Assembly (NCBI GenBank): GCA_945949385.1
Contig: CAMFEL010000003.1
Coordinates: forward strand, 1 to 47,692
Length of the DNA stretch: 47,692 nt
Reading direction: 5' to 3'
From: an uncultured Clostridia bacterium
GTDB taxonomy: Bacteria > Bacillota > Clostridia > Oscillospirales > CAG-272
How positions within the stretch are numbered: the stretch's first letter is position 1; every line of letters starts with the position of its first letter. The notes below the pieces were generated by a model, which did no database searches, was not told the origin of the DNA, and worked only from the letters and a program-made list of their open reading frames with translations. Positions 19,037 to 29,013 of this stretch are shown here, piece after piece. The position numbers and the translations under genes are program-made.

Positions 19037-20167
19037 TCAGATAATATCGGAAAGCAGTTTTGCTTTCATCTCATTGAATTCTTCTTCGCTTATGAGTCCT
19101 GATTCTTTCATAATATTCAGTTTTTCGACTTTAGCTTTGAAAGTTGCCGTATCATCGGCAGGCTGAACTGTCGGTGTCTCTGCCGCGGCATTCATCGCAT
19201 CGTTTACGGCATTACCCACAACACCGCCGACAGCGCCGCCCACGCCAGCCATCGTACCGAGTCCGACACCCATATTGGTGAACTGACCGACCGCTTCGTT
19301 TTGTGCTACCTTTTCCGCAACATCAAAGCCGCGCTCCTGAGCGTATGTATAACCCTCCTGCGCCCGTTTTGTTGCCTGTGCCTGAGAATCTATCACTACC
19401 TTCTGAGCTTCTGTCTGTGCATATATCAAGTCGGTCTGCTGCCTTAACTTTGCTTCGGCAATATCCGCATACTGCCTGAAGTGCAGCTCCTTGAATTTTT
19501 CGTACTGTCTGTCTCCGTCGGGTTTTACAATTGTAGTAACGAAAAACCGTTCAAGCGCTATACCGTAATCGTCAAAATCGGGAATAAGGAGTTTATGTAT
19601 GTTTTCCGAGAACGCCGTCAGATTTTCATCGATCTCGAAAATATTGATTGCATTTGCCTTGATGACTTGCGCGATATAGGTTTTGACTCGCGTCATCAGG
19701 AAAGCGCGGAAAAAGGAAACAAGCTTCTGCTGACCGAGATGGTTTTCTGTTCCGACAAGCTTGACAAGAAGCTTACGGCTATCTTCTGCGCGAAGTGACA
19801 TCTCGCCGGATGCACCGATTGCAAGCGGGAATCCGTACTGCGGATCTATATACTGCACCTTGCTGTCGGTACCCCATTTGATTGACATTTGCTCGGTTTT
19901 GTTGATAAAGTATACTTCGCAATGAAACGGAGTTTTGTCACCGGTGGCGCGGTTTAACACTTTGCCTATTTTCGGAATATTCTGCGTTTCAAGGGTATAT
20001 CTGCCCGGTCCGAACAAATCAAGAGCCTGGCCGTTCATAAAGAAAATCGCTTCCTGAGATTCGTGAACTATCAGTTGTGTAAGACTGTTAAAGTCCTCGC
20101 ACGGATGCTTCCAGATAAATGTACTGTTATCTCCCTCATATTTTATAATCTCAGCTATCTGTGGCAT
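19037..20167 (-). CDS. SPFH-domain protein (YdjI-like) with C-terminal SHOCT domain
   Basis: IIKYEGDNSTFIWKHPCEDFNSLTQLIVHESQEAIFFMNG; C-terminal EKLNIMKESGLISEEEFNEMKAKLLSDI is SHOCT. Confidence 0.9.
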   Translation of the reverse strand: MPQIAEIIKYEGDNSTFIWKHPCEDFNSLTQLIVHESQEAIFFMNGQALDLFGPGRYTLETQNIPKIGKVLNRATGDKTPFHCEVYFINKTEQMSIKWGTDSKVQYIDPQYGFPLAIGASGEMSLRAEDSRKLLVKLVGTENHLGQQKLVSFFRAFLMTRVKTYIAQVIKANAINIFEIDENLTAFSENIHKLLIPDFDDYGIALERFFVTTIVKPDGDRQYEKFKELHFRQYADIAEAKLRQQTDLIYAQTEAQKVVIDSQAQATKRAQEGYTYAQERGFDVAEKVAQNEAVGQFTNMGVGLGTMAGVGGAVGGVVGNAVNDAMNAAAETPTVQPADDTATFKAKVEKLNIMKESGLISEEEFNEMKAKLLSDII

Positions 20168-20204
20168 AATTTACCCTCCCTGACATTTTTATTACATAAT
20201 CAGC

Positions 20205-20231
20205 ATTATGTTGTAAACATACAAACATAAT
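20205..20231. promoter_or_regulatory. Candidate operator: ATTATGTT-N11-AACATAAT inverted repeat
   Basis: Perfect 8-bp arms ~38 bp upstream of the SPFH start codon. Confidence 0.4.
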
Positions 20232-20571
20232 ACCTATAAATATTTGTTACATTATATCACTATAAACAGAAAATGTAAATAGATTATGTCGAAAAATTGG
20301 AAGGAAGTGGTATCGGTTATGGAGTAATTAAGCCCTATCTTTTATCGTTTTTTATGTTTAGAAAAGGCTTGTTTTTTCTACGCTGTTTTGAAGTGTATTT
20401 GTTATTTCTCAAAGAAGCTTTTGCTTGGATTACAACATAATTGTGATTATAACATAACCGCCTGAATTGGCGTTTTTCAGCATTGCATAGCCGTCTTTCA
20501 CCCGCAAAAAAACCGAAAAGCTGTCTACGGGATATATTTCATATCGTCTCAGTTCCCGTATGAAGATATAT

Positions 20572-20608
20572 AAAAAACCGTTTTGCTCATCCTGCAAAAC
20601 GGTTTTTT
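20572..20608. terminator. AAAAAACCGTTTTGC-N7-GCAAAACGGTTTTTT
   Basis: Perfect 15-bp stem downstream of the minus-strand gene at 20610-21152. Confidence 0.9.
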
Positions 20609-20609
20609 G

Positions 20610-21152
20610 TCAGTAATCTTTATTGTTTTTAATGTAATCCTTCAAATAACCGAAGGTTTCTCTTTCGCCCTTTTCCTCAAGCATTCGCAACAGCTTTTCA
20701 AGAAAATCCGAGGTTTCGGGGTGTATGACTCTTATGCTTTTTGAGTTCATAAAGTATTCCAGAGGGTCGGAGTTGGTATATTTGTCTCCCCGGTAGATTT
20801 TGCTTGCAGCCACTCTGTCGCAGAACATTTCCGCCACATACCTGAGCGGCATTTTCACAGGCTCCGTAAGTCTGGTGTAAGGATTGTAGTCCGTCCAGTA
20901 TTCAAAATGGTGGCGGTTACGCCCCTTATGGTGGAGCCACGCCTCGGAATACCCCTTTTCCAACCTTTCCGCCACATTGGGACTTCTGGTGCCCTGATAG
21001 TAGCGGGCGCCGGGGAAAAATTCGCGAGGAGAATATTTTGAAAGGTCGTGTCTCAGCCCCTGCCACAGTATTCCCGCTTTGGCGCAGTGGGCTATGACCC
21101 GGTGCCGGTGTTTGGTAATTGTCTTAAAGTGCTTGATGGGGTGCATTTTCAT
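20610..21152 (-). CDS. DUF5662 family protein
   Basis: HRHRVIAHCAKAGILWQGLRHDLSKYSPREFFPGARYYQG, AWLHHKGRNRHHFEYWTDY. Confidence 0.85.
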   Translation of the reverse strand: MKMHPIKHFKTITKHRHRVIAHCAKAGILWQGLRHDLSKYSPREFFPGARYYQGTRSPNVAERLEKGYSEAWLHHKGRNRHHFEYWTDYNPYTRLTEPVKMPLRYVAEMFCDRVAASKIYRGDKYTNSDPLEYFMNSKSIRVIHPETSDFLEKLLRMLEEKGERETFGYLKDYIKNNKDY

Positions 21153-21205
21153 ATCCTTTCGGAATTACGGAGGGCGCCGCGGCGCTCCCGATTCATTTTC
21201 CCGCC

Positions 21206-22138
21206 TTACGCAGCCGTTACTCCCAAAAGCTCCAAAAACCACATAACGGCAGGTATGGTGACTACGGACAGCAGGGTACTGACGGCAAATATTTCCGACG
21301 CCCACAAACTGTTCTTACCGTAGGTATGGGCAAACATGGTGGTAATGGTGGCGCTGGGGCAGGCGGTGGCTATCATTACTATGGAAATTATCATAGGGTC
21401 CACTCCCACGGCGGTCAGCTTGAAAAGCGCAAGACAGCACAGCGCGGGTATGACAATAAGCCGCATGGCGCACACAAAGTACAGCTTTGGCTTTTTCAGG
21501 CATTTCAGAAGATTTGTGCCCGCCAAAGTTGAGCCGGCTACCAGCATGGCAAGAGGCGTGTTCATTCCTCCCACCGTATTCAGCGGCTGAGCGATTATAT
21601 CCGGAATGGTTATGCGGCAGAAATAGAAGATAAGTCCTAAAATCACGCTTATGACCGCGGGGGTGCAAAGATTTTTCAAAGTCTCTTTGAAAGACACCTT
21701 GCCCGTCATAAGAGCTACGCCGTAAGTCCAAACAAGTATATTGAATACCGTAATGAACATGGTCAGATATATGACGCCGCTTTTGCCGAACACGCTTTCC
21801 ACCAGCGGGATGCCGATGAAACCGCTGTTGGAAAAGATGATGGACAGGCGCTCTATGGCGTATTCCTTGCTTTTCTTCGGAACGGTTAGGGTGGCAACGG
21901 CTATCTGAATTGCAAAAATCGCCACGGAAATACCCAGGGTTATAAGCAGATTTTTTGATATTTCCGATGAATACTCGCTCTGATACGACATAAATGTCAG
22001 CAGCGGGTTTACAAGCCACAGGGACAGCTTTGACAGCTTTTTATTGCCGTCGGGGTCTATAAGTCCCACCTTGCCGCACAGAAATCCCACTGCTATCATT
22101 ATAAACATAATGATAATTTTTTGCTGTATAATACTCAT
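21206..22138 (-). CDS. AEC (auxin efflux carrier) family transporter
   Basis: Ten-TM pattern, GFLCGKVGLIDPDGNKKLSKLSLWLVNPLLTF, NSGFIGIPLVESVFG. Confidence 0.9.
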   Translation of the reverse strand: MSIIQQKIIIMFIMIAVGFLCGKVGLIDPDGNKKLSKLSLWLVNPLLTFMSYQSEYSSEISKNLLITLGISVAIFAIQIAVATLTVPKKSKEYAIERLSIIFSNSGFIGIPLVESVFGKSGVIYLTMFITVFNILVWTYGVALMTGKVSFKETLKNLCTPAVISVILGLIFYFCRITIPDIIAQPLNTVGGMNTPLAMLVAGSTLAGTNLLKCLKKPKLYFVCAMRLIVIPALCCLALFKLTAVGVDPMIISIVMIATACPSATITTMFAHTYGKNSLWASEIFAVSTLLSVVTIPAVMWFLELLGVTAA

Positions 22139-24246
22139 TTGGCTTTAATTTCCACCATATAAAGTTTTCCGGCGGCACCGGGCACCGTTACGGTACCCTT
22201 CTCCGTCATTTCTCCGTCACCCACGGTGCTGCCGCCCTCATCGGTCACCTTCCATGTATGGGCGCGGCTGTCGGTGAAGAACGAAAGGTCAAAGGGAATC
22301 TCCGCGTCCTCGTGCGCCTGCTTGTAGACAACCATAAGGAAGTTCTTATTCTCACGGTCAAAATAGCCCGTAACGCGGCAGGGCACATCGCCGCAAACGG
22401 CGGTGTCGGAAATCATAAGTCCGTCAGCAAAATAGGAAAGATACTGACGCCTGAGCGCTGCGCAGGTCTTGACCGCCTCGGAAAACTCGGGGTACTCGGA
22501 AATAAGCGCGCTGCCGTTATAGGTCTCCGGCTTTGAGGGGTACACATTCATCATCAGATTGTCCATGAAAATGAATTTGACATTTTCCGGTGTGGAGTCC
22601 ACATTCATATTGGGTCTCAGCGTCTCAACTATGTGCATATAAGGACGGTAATCGCCTCTGCCCGGCCAGTAGAGCCAGTTCCAGGTAAAGTCCGTGTTGT
22701 CGATGTCGGACTCGTAGTACAGGGTGCATTCCGAGGAGAACGCCGTGCCGGGGTACATTTTTTCAGTTTCAAGACGGTATTCGTTGATAATATCGTGCAG
22801 TACATCGTTGCGATCGTCGCCCAGCACATACTGATCCCAGCATATGTCGGGACAGCCCAGCTCGTCGCGGATAAAGCGCATGCCATCAAGAATATCCTTC
22901 TGCCAGCGCTTGTCGGAATGGTCATGAAGCTGATAGCAGCTCCAGCGCTTGCAGTAAGGCGCGGCAAACATGGGAGTGGAGCGGGGTGTCTCCGCCCAGG
23001 AGCCGCTGCGCTCCTCAATTCCGTAGTTCCGTGCGGTTTCGTCCCATGCGGACACCCATGAAACGAGAGGGGTCACGGTGACGCCCATTTCGTGCAGCTT
23101 ATCTATATTCTTTTTGCAGTTCTCAAAGCCGCCCCACTCTTTATGGAAGCAGTCCTTGCCGAAAGGCAGGGTGTAGTTGAACAGAGTCCAGGCGTTAAGG
23201 TCATAAATGCCGTGCTCCTTCATATCCTCGGCAACCTTGGGCAGATCGTCATAGTTCCAACTGTAATCGGTGGGGTCCTTCAGATACCCGTTGTTCATAA
23301 AGATGGTCCGAAATCCCAGCATTTCCTTTACGCGGCGCGGAACGGGCACCACTCTGTGCCTGTTCTGTTCCACAAAAGCCTTGTAGGCGCCTACGCCGTG
23401 TATCCAGTTGCCATTGTGCGCCGTAAGCACATATTCGCCGGAGTCGTATTCCCCGCCCGGCTCTACATTGGGATAGTGAACGGAGGCAATCCGCACTTTA
23501 GATGTAAGATTATCGTATTTTACCCACAGCACCTCGCTGTAACCCATCATGTCGGCACCCTGTTTCGGCTGACGGTCGGGTCCCCAGCCCCAATGACGGC
23601 GGTACATTGAAAATCCGCCCGCACGGGAGCCCATATCGTACCAGCGTCCTACCAGAGGATCCTGCTGAAAGCCGCCTGCGTGATAAAACCTGCCGGTATT
23701 GGCTTCTGTCCACGCAAAGAAGGTCTCGCGGGAGCGGGGGGTGCTCTTCATTTCCGTAAAGGGATTGCAGGAGCCCGCCATCATGGTAAGGCGCGCGTGC
23801 CCCTCGTCCATGGTGGGAACGATACCGTTCATATCGGGGAAAAGCACCTGCTCTACGGCAGCGCCCGAATTATTTTTAAGCTTCAGACGCATGGCCACGG
23901 ATTTTTTATCTTCATCCGCCCTGAGAATAAGCTCAGCCATTATACCGCCCTCAAATTCCTGAACGCCCGCAGGGTCCATGGTACAGGGGACGACGGAATA
24001 TGTGACGGTGAGAACACTCCCGTCAAAATCAAAGCTCGGCGGGCATTTCATATATGTGCCTGCGGGCGTCGCTCTCTGTATATCGTAGTCGTTATGTACC
24101 GGCCACGCAAGATCGAAAAGTCCCCGTCCGCCGATGATCATCGGTGTAACACCGGGGTACTCCAGACTGTCAAGGGCGCCCGTGCTTTTGTCAAAGGTGA
24201 AAACAGTACCGTTAAGGGTGTAGCTTACATTATCCATCATAATCAT
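22135..24246 (-). CDS. Glycosidase-like DUF6259 protein
   Basis: TIM-barrel-like region DLNAWTLFNYTLPFGKDCF, GCPDICWDQYVLGD, GTAFSSECTLYYESDIDNTDF; 4-bp overlap with the AEC gene. Confidence 0.7.
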   Translation of the reverse strand: MIMMDNVSYTLNGTVFTFDKSTGALDSLEYPGVTPMIIGGRGLFDLAWPVHNDYDIQRATPAGTYMKCPPSFDFDGSVLTVTYSVVPCTMDPAGVQEFEGGIMAELILRADEDKKSVAMRLKLKNNSGAAVEQVLFPDMNGIVPTMDEGHARLTMMAGSCNPFTEMKSTPRSRETFFAWTEANTGRFYHAGGFQQDPLVGRWYDMGSRAGGFSMYRRHWGWGPDRQPKQGADMMGYSEVLWVKYDNLTSKVRIASVHYPNVEPGGEYDSGEYVLTAHNGNWIHGVGAYKAFVEQNRHRVVPVPRRVKEMLGFRTIFMNNGYLKDPTDYSWNYDDLPKVAEDMKEHGIYDLNAWTLFNYTLPFGKDCFHKEWGGFENCKKNIDKLHEMGVTVTPLVSWVSAWDETARNYGIEERSGSWAETPRSTPMFAAPYCKRWSCYQLHDHSDKRWQKDILDGMRFIRDELGCPDICWDQYVLGDDRNDVLHDIINEYRLETEKMYPGTAFSSECTLYYESDIDNTDFTWNWLYWPGRGDYRPYMHIVETLRPNMNVDSTPENVKFIFMDNLMMNVYPSKPETYNGSALISEYPEFSEAVKTCAALRRQYLSYFADGLMISDTAVCGDVPCRVTGYFDRENKNFLMVVYKQAHEDAEIPFDLSFFTDSRAHTWKVTDEGGSTVGDGEMTEKGTVTVPGAAGKLYMVEIKAK

Positions 24247-24503
24247 TGCCTTTCCGGCTGTGCCAGCCGTTTTGAAGTCAAGAAAAAGTCACAATGATAC
24301 TTTACCAAAGTTTTGCGCATTTATCAAGTAGGTACGGCGCAATTCCGGGCTCTGTGCTCACTTTTTTTCGCGCCGTCTTCCAAAAATCGGAAAAATATGC
24401 TACAATATATGCAGTATTATATAAATGTGCCGTATACAGCCGCGACGGCGCCGTATTTCCGGCAAAAGCGCGGCGGAAAACATAAAGAAAAAGGAGGGTC
24501 TTT

Positions 24504-26645
24504 ATGGCTGTGACCCTTGCTTCACCGGTCACGGAGCTGAGAGGAATAGGCAGTGCGAAAGCGGCGTCGCTTGCAAAGCTGGGCGTAAAAGCCGTAGGCG
24601 ATCTTCTGCGCCTTTATCCCCGCGCATATCAGAATCGGGGAGATGTTCACACCGTTGCCGAAGTCGGCGAAGCGTGCCGCCGTTCCCAGTCTCCGCCTCC
24701 CGTATCCCTTGAGCTGACGGTCTCGTCGGAGCCGAAGCTGGCGGTTATACGGCGGGGTATGAGCATTACCCGCTTCAAGGCCTTTGACGAAACCGGCGTT
24801 GTGGAGATATCCTACTTTAACCAGCCCTTTATGAAAAATGTATTTCATACGGGCGCTGTCTTCCGCTTCTGGGGCAGAGTGGAGCTTCGCGGAGGCAGGC
24901 TGACCATGGCAAATCCCGTGCAGGAGGCTGTGACCGAGGGCACACCGCTTTTGCCTATCGTGCCGGTATACCCTTTGGCGTCGGGACTTCGGCAAAAGCT
25001 TATGCAGTCCCTTATCCGGGAGGCTCTGAGCGCGGCAAATACGGAGATTTGCGACCATATACCGCCGTCGGTGCTTCGCCGCTGCGGACTTTGCTCTCTT
25101 TCATACGCAATAAAAAACATACATTTTCCCGACAGCATACAGTCCCTTGACAGCGCACGCCGCCGTATGGCATTTGATGAGGTGTTTACCGTATCCTCCG
25201 CCATGTGCAGTGCTAAGCTTGCGAAAAAATCGGGAGGCGCTCCCATTATCAAAGCGGATGTTTCCCCGCTTATGAAGCTTTTCAGGTTCGAGCTGACGGG
25301 AGCGCAGAAGCGCTGTGTTTCGGAAATACTCGGGGATATGTCCTCGGGCGCGCCTATGAGCCGCATACTGTGCGGCGATGTGGGCAGCGGTAAGACCGCG
25401 GTAGCGGCTCTGGCAGCCTACGCGGCGGCAGCGTCGGGCTATCAGTGTGCGCTGATGGCTCCCACCGAAATACTGGCAAAGCAGCACTATGCCCAGCTTT
25501 CGCCCATGTTTTTTGCACTGGGTCTTGGCTGTGTTCTGCTGTGCGGCTCCCTTACTGCCGCCGAGAAAAAGAAAATACAGGCATCCCTGTCCTCCCCCGA
25601 CGCTCCCATGCTTGTCATCGGCACCCACGCTCTTCTCAGCGAGGGGGTGGAATTCCGCCGTCTGGGTCTGGTAATCACGGACGAGCAGCACCGATTCGGC
25701 GTTAATCAAAGAGCGGCGCTGAGGCGCAAATCCCAAGGAGCTCACAATCTTGTCATGAGCGCAACGCCCATTCCGCGTACTCTGTCTCTTGTCATATACG
25801 GCGATCTTGATGTGTCCCGCCTTGACGAAATGCCTCCCGGCAGGCAGAAGGTCTCCACCTTTAAGGTAGACGAGAGCTACCGCCGGCGACTTCTGGGCTT
25901 TGTACGCAAGCAGGCGCAGGAGGGGCACCGCACCTATGTAGTTTGCCCGTCAATTGAAGAAAAGCCGAAGCAGGCGGAGGACGCGGAGGAGCTTTACGAC
26001 ATTAGCTTCCTTGCGCCGGAGGAGGAAGAGCCGCCAATGAAAGCCGCCGTAAGCTACGCAAAAGAGCTTTCGGAAAAGCTGCCGGATCTTAAAATAGGCT
26101 TTATTCACGGAAAAATGAAAACCGCGGAGAAAGACGCCGCCATGGCATCCTTTGCCGCGGGAGATACAGATGTGCTTGTATCCACCACCGTTATTGAGGT
26201 GGGAGTGGGTGTGCCCGAAGCAACGCTTATGGTGGTGGAAAACGCGGAGCGCTTCGGACTGTCTCAGCTTCATCAGTTAAGAGGCCGCGTGGGCAGAGGA
26301 AAGGCAAAATCCTGGTGTATACTGGTTTCGGACACCGAAAACGAGTCTTCCCTGCGCCGCCTCGATGTAATGTGCCGTGAAAACGACGGCTTTAAGGTTG
26401 CGGAGGAAGACCTCAGGCTGCGGGGTCCCGGTGACTTCTTCTCTCGCGGGGGAGAATTCCGTCAGCACGGCAGCGCTGATATGCGCTTTGCCGCGGAGGT
26501 CACGGACACCCGCCTTACGGAGCAGGCTGTGGAATGTGCAACGGAGGTCTGCACCGCCGACCCGCGCTTTGAAAAAGAGGAGGATCTCGCCCTGGGCGCC
26601 GTTGTCCGCAAAATGCTGGAGGAATCCGAAGATACGGTGAGCTGA
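24504..26645 (+). CDS. recG: ATP-dependent DNA helicase RecG
   Basis: Walker A CGDVGSGKTAVA, DEQHRFGV, MSATPIPRTL, STTVIEVGVGVPEA, LHQLRGRVGRG. Confidence 0.97.
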   Translation: MAVTLASPVTELRGIGSAKAASLAKLGVKAVGDLLRLYPRAYQNRGDVHTVAEVGEACRRSQSPPPVSLELTVSSEPKLAVIRRGMSITRFKAFDETGVVEISYFNQPFMKNVFHTGAVFRFWGRVELRGGRLTMANPVQEAVTEGTPLLPIVPVYPLASGLRQKLMQSLIREALSAANTEICDHIPPSVLRRCGLCSLSYAIKNIHFPDSIQSLDSARRRMAFDEVFTVSSAMCSAKLAKKSGGAPIIKADVSPLMKLFRFELTGAQKRCVSEILGDMSSGAPMSRILCGDVGSGKTAVAALAAYAAAASGYQCALMAPTEILAKQHYAQLSPMFFALGLGCVLLCGSLTAAEKKKIQASLSSPDAPMLVIGTHALLSEGVEFRRLGLVITDEQHRFGVNQRAALRRKSQGAHNLVMSATPIPRTLSLVIYGDLDVSRLDEMPPGRQKVSTFKVDESYRRRLLGFVRKQAQEGHRTYVVCPSIEEKPKQAEDAEELYDISFLAPEEEEPPMKAAVSYAKELSEKLPDLKIGFIHGKMKTAEKDAAMASFAAGDTDVLVSTTVIEVGVGVPEATLMVVENAERFGLSQLHQLRGRVGRGKAKSWCILVSDTENESSLRRLDVMCRENDGFKVAEEDLRLRGPGDFFSRGGEFRQHGSADMRFAAEVTDTRLTEQAVECATEVCTADPRFEKEEDLALGAVVRKMLEESEDTVS

Positions 26646-26690
26646 AATAAATCTCAAAAAGAACCGCACCCAATTTCTGCAAAAATACTG

Positions 26691-26728
26691 TACAAAAACA
26701 GCCGCCCCGCAGGACGGCTGTTTTTGTA
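26691..26728. terminator. TACAAAAACAGCCG-N10-CGGCTGTTTTTGTA bidirectional terminator
   Basis: Perfect 14-bp stem between convergent recG and tpiA. Confidence 0.93.
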
Positions 26729-26755
26729 TGTTTAAGCATTTATGCCTTCAATCGC

Positions 26756-27523
26756 TTACTGCGCCGCAGACACGATCTTGTCAAACTTTTCGGGAACAAG
26801 GGACGCGCCGCCGATAAGTCCGCCGTCAACATGATACTTGGACAGAAGCTCCGCAGCGTTGCCATCGTTCATGCTTCCGCCGTACTGAATGGTAACGGAC
26901 TCGGCAGTATCCTTGCCGTAAAGCCCTTCAAGCACACCGCGGATAATTCCGCAGGCCTCGTCAGCCTGCTCGGGAGTTGCGGTAAGCCCGGTGCCGATTG
27001 CCCATACGGGCTCATATGCGATGATGATATTTTTCATATCCTCTGCGCCGACGCCTGCAAGGTCAAGCTTTGTCTGCATGGAGACTATCTCCTCGGTAAT
27101 ACCGCTCTGTCTCTCTTCAAGCACCTCGCCTACGCAAAGGATGACCTTAAGTCCTGCCGCAAGGGCAGCCTTCAGTCTCTTGTTTACGGTCTCGTCGGTC
27201 TCGCCGAAATACTGTCTTCTTTCGCTGTGGCCGATGATAACATACTCGGCGCCGCATTCCAGCAGCATAGCCGCAGAAATCTCTCCGGTATATGCGCCCT
27301 TTGCCTCAAAATGCACATTCTGCGCGCCGATTTTTACATGAGTACCCTTTGCTGCCTCAACAGCGGGAGCAATGTCCACAAAGGGAACGCAGAGAATCAC
27401 GTCGCAGCCGTTCTTGCCCTCGGTAAGCTCTGCGGTCTTTTTTACTGCCGCCACAGCCTCGGAGGGGGTCATATTCATTTTCCAGTTGCCGGCGATTACC
27501 GCCTTGCGTGTAGCCTTGTTCAT
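26756..27523 (-). CDS. tpiA: Triosephosphate isomerase
   Basis: AGNWKMNMT, IGHSERRQYFGETDE, AYEPVWAIGTG, IQYGGSMNDGNAAEL. Confidence 0.98.
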   Translation of the reverse strand: MNKATRKAVIAGNWKMNMTPSEAVAAVKKTAELTEGKNGCDVILCVPFVDIAPAVEAAKGTHVKIGAQNVHFEAKGAYTGEISAAMLLECGAEYVIIGHSERRQYFGETDETVNKRLKAALAAGLKVILCVGEVLEERQSGITEEIVSMQTKLDLAGVGAEDMKNIIIAYEPVWAIGTGLTATPEQADEACGIIRGVLEGLYGKDTAESVTIQYGGSMNDGNAAELLSKYHVDGGLIGGASLVPEKFDKIVSAAQ

Positions 27524-27560
27524 ATCAATACACCTCGGTTTTTGATTTTTTCAAGTATAA

Positions 27561-27586
27561 GGCGGACGGCAACAAGGCCGTCCGCC
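27561..27586 (-). terminator. GGCGGACGGC-AACAAG-GCCGTCCGCC hairpin between pgk and tpiA
   Basis: Perfect 10-bp stem. Confidence 0.7.
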
Positions 27587-27603
27587 GTCTTTTGTTTTTC
27601 GGA

Positions 27604-28791
27604 TTACTTGTCCTGCAGACAAGCAATGCCGGGAAGTTCAAGTCCCTCAAGGAATTCCAGAGAAGCACCGCCGCCGGTGGAAATGTGAGTCATCTTGTCG
27701 GCATATCCCAGAGCCTCAACAGCAGCCGCAGAGTCGCCGCCTCCGATAATGGAAACAGAGCCGGACTCAGCCACAGCCTTTGCTACGCTGCGGGTACCGG
27801 AAGCAAAGTTCTCCCACTCGGAAACGCCCATAGGTCCGTTCCATACCACAGTGCCTGCGCCTGCGATAGTCTTTGCAAACAGCTCCTGAGTCTTTTCGCC
27901 GATGTCAAGTCCCATCCAGCCGTCGGGAATGGAATCGGAATAAATTCTCATAAAGGTGGTGTCTTCCTTGTACTCGCGTCCGATAACGTTATCAACGGGA
28001 AGCAGGAAGTTTACGCCCTTTTCTCTTGCCTTTTTGAGAAGGTCAAGAGCCAGGTCAAGCTTGTCGTTCTCGCAGATGGAGGTGCCGATGTCGTTGCCCA
28101 GTGCGCGGAAGAAGGTATATGCCATACCGCCGCCGATAATAAGGGTGTCGCACTTGTCGATAAGGTTGTTGATAACGCCGATCTTGTCGGATACCTTAGC
28201 GCCGCCCAGAATTGCCACAAAGGGACGGGCGGGATCAGCCAGCGCCTTGCCCATGATCTCAACCTCCTTGCGGATAAGGAAGCCGCATACTGCGGGCAGA
28301 TAGTCTGCAACGCCTGCGGTGGAAGCGTGAGCGCGGTGAGCGGTGCCGAACGCGTCGTTTACGAAGATCTCTGCCATGGAAGCAAGCTCTTTTGCAAAAG
28401 CGGGATCGTTCTTTTCCTCTTCTGCGTGGAAACGGACATTTTCGATAAGCATTGCCTCGCCGGACTTAAGAGCGGCAGCCTTTGCCTTTGCGTCGGGTCC
28501 CACAACATCTGCGGCAAGAACAACTTCCTTGCCCAGAAGCTCGGAAAGTCTCTTTGCTACGGGAGCAAGAGAATACTTCATATTGAACTCGCCCTTGGGT
28601 CTGCCCATATGAGAGCAAAGGATAACGGCAGCGCCGTGCTCCATCAGGTATTTAATCGTAGGAAGCGCGCCGACTATTCTCTTGTCGTCGGTAATAACTC
28701 CGTCCTTCATAGGAACATTGAAATCGCATCTTACAAGAACCTTCTTGCCGGCAACATCAATGTCTTCAACTGATTTCTTGTTGTAAGTCAT
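27604..28791 (-). CDS. pgk: Phosphoglycerate kinase
   Basis: [53 protein letters not shown]. Confidence 0.98.
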   Translation of the reverse strand: MTYNKKSVEDIDVAGKKVLVRCDFNVPMKDGVITDDKRIVGALPTIKYLMEHGAAVILCSHMGRPKGEFNMKYSLAPVAKRLSELLGKEVVLAADVVGPDAKAKAAALKSGEAMLIENVRFHAEEEKNDPAFAKELASMAEIFVNDAFGTAHRAHASTAGVADYLPAVCGFLIRKEVEIMGKALADPARPFVAILGGAKVSDKIGVINNLIDKCDTLIIGGGMAYTFFRALGNDIGTSICENDKLDLALDLLKKAREKGVNFLLPVDNVIGREYKEDTTFMRIYSDSIPDGWMGLDIGEKTQELFAKTIAGAGTVVWNGPMGVSEWENFASGTRSVAKAVAESGSVSIIGGGDSAAAVEALGYADKMTHISTGGGASLEFLEGLELPGIACLQDK

Positions 28792-28916
28792 TCTTTTATA
28801 TCCTTTCGTATTAGTAACCGGTATAACGGCTTTTCCTATTTAACCAATTTATAATATACCATATTATTCCCGTCTTTACAAGAATTTTTTCAAAAAAAGC
28901 CTCTCAGCAGAAAAGT

Positions 28917-28951
28917 TCTCCGCCTTCGTACATACTGTACGGAGGCGGAGA
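28917..28951. terminator. Imperfect hairpin TCTCCGCCTTCGTAC / GTACGGAGGCGGAGA
   Basis: Long inverted repeat with one bulge between the capD-like gene and pgk. Confidence 0.5.
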
Positions 28952-29013
28952 CGAAAAATTGGATGTTTTGACAGATGAAAGCTGCTGCCGTTTCCTGTTA
29001 AAAAGCCGCGCTT

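Noticed and set aside
15080-20167. Complete DGR within the window
   Set aside because: No reverse transcriptase, Avd or template repeat seen in any frame; only a candidate VR is present
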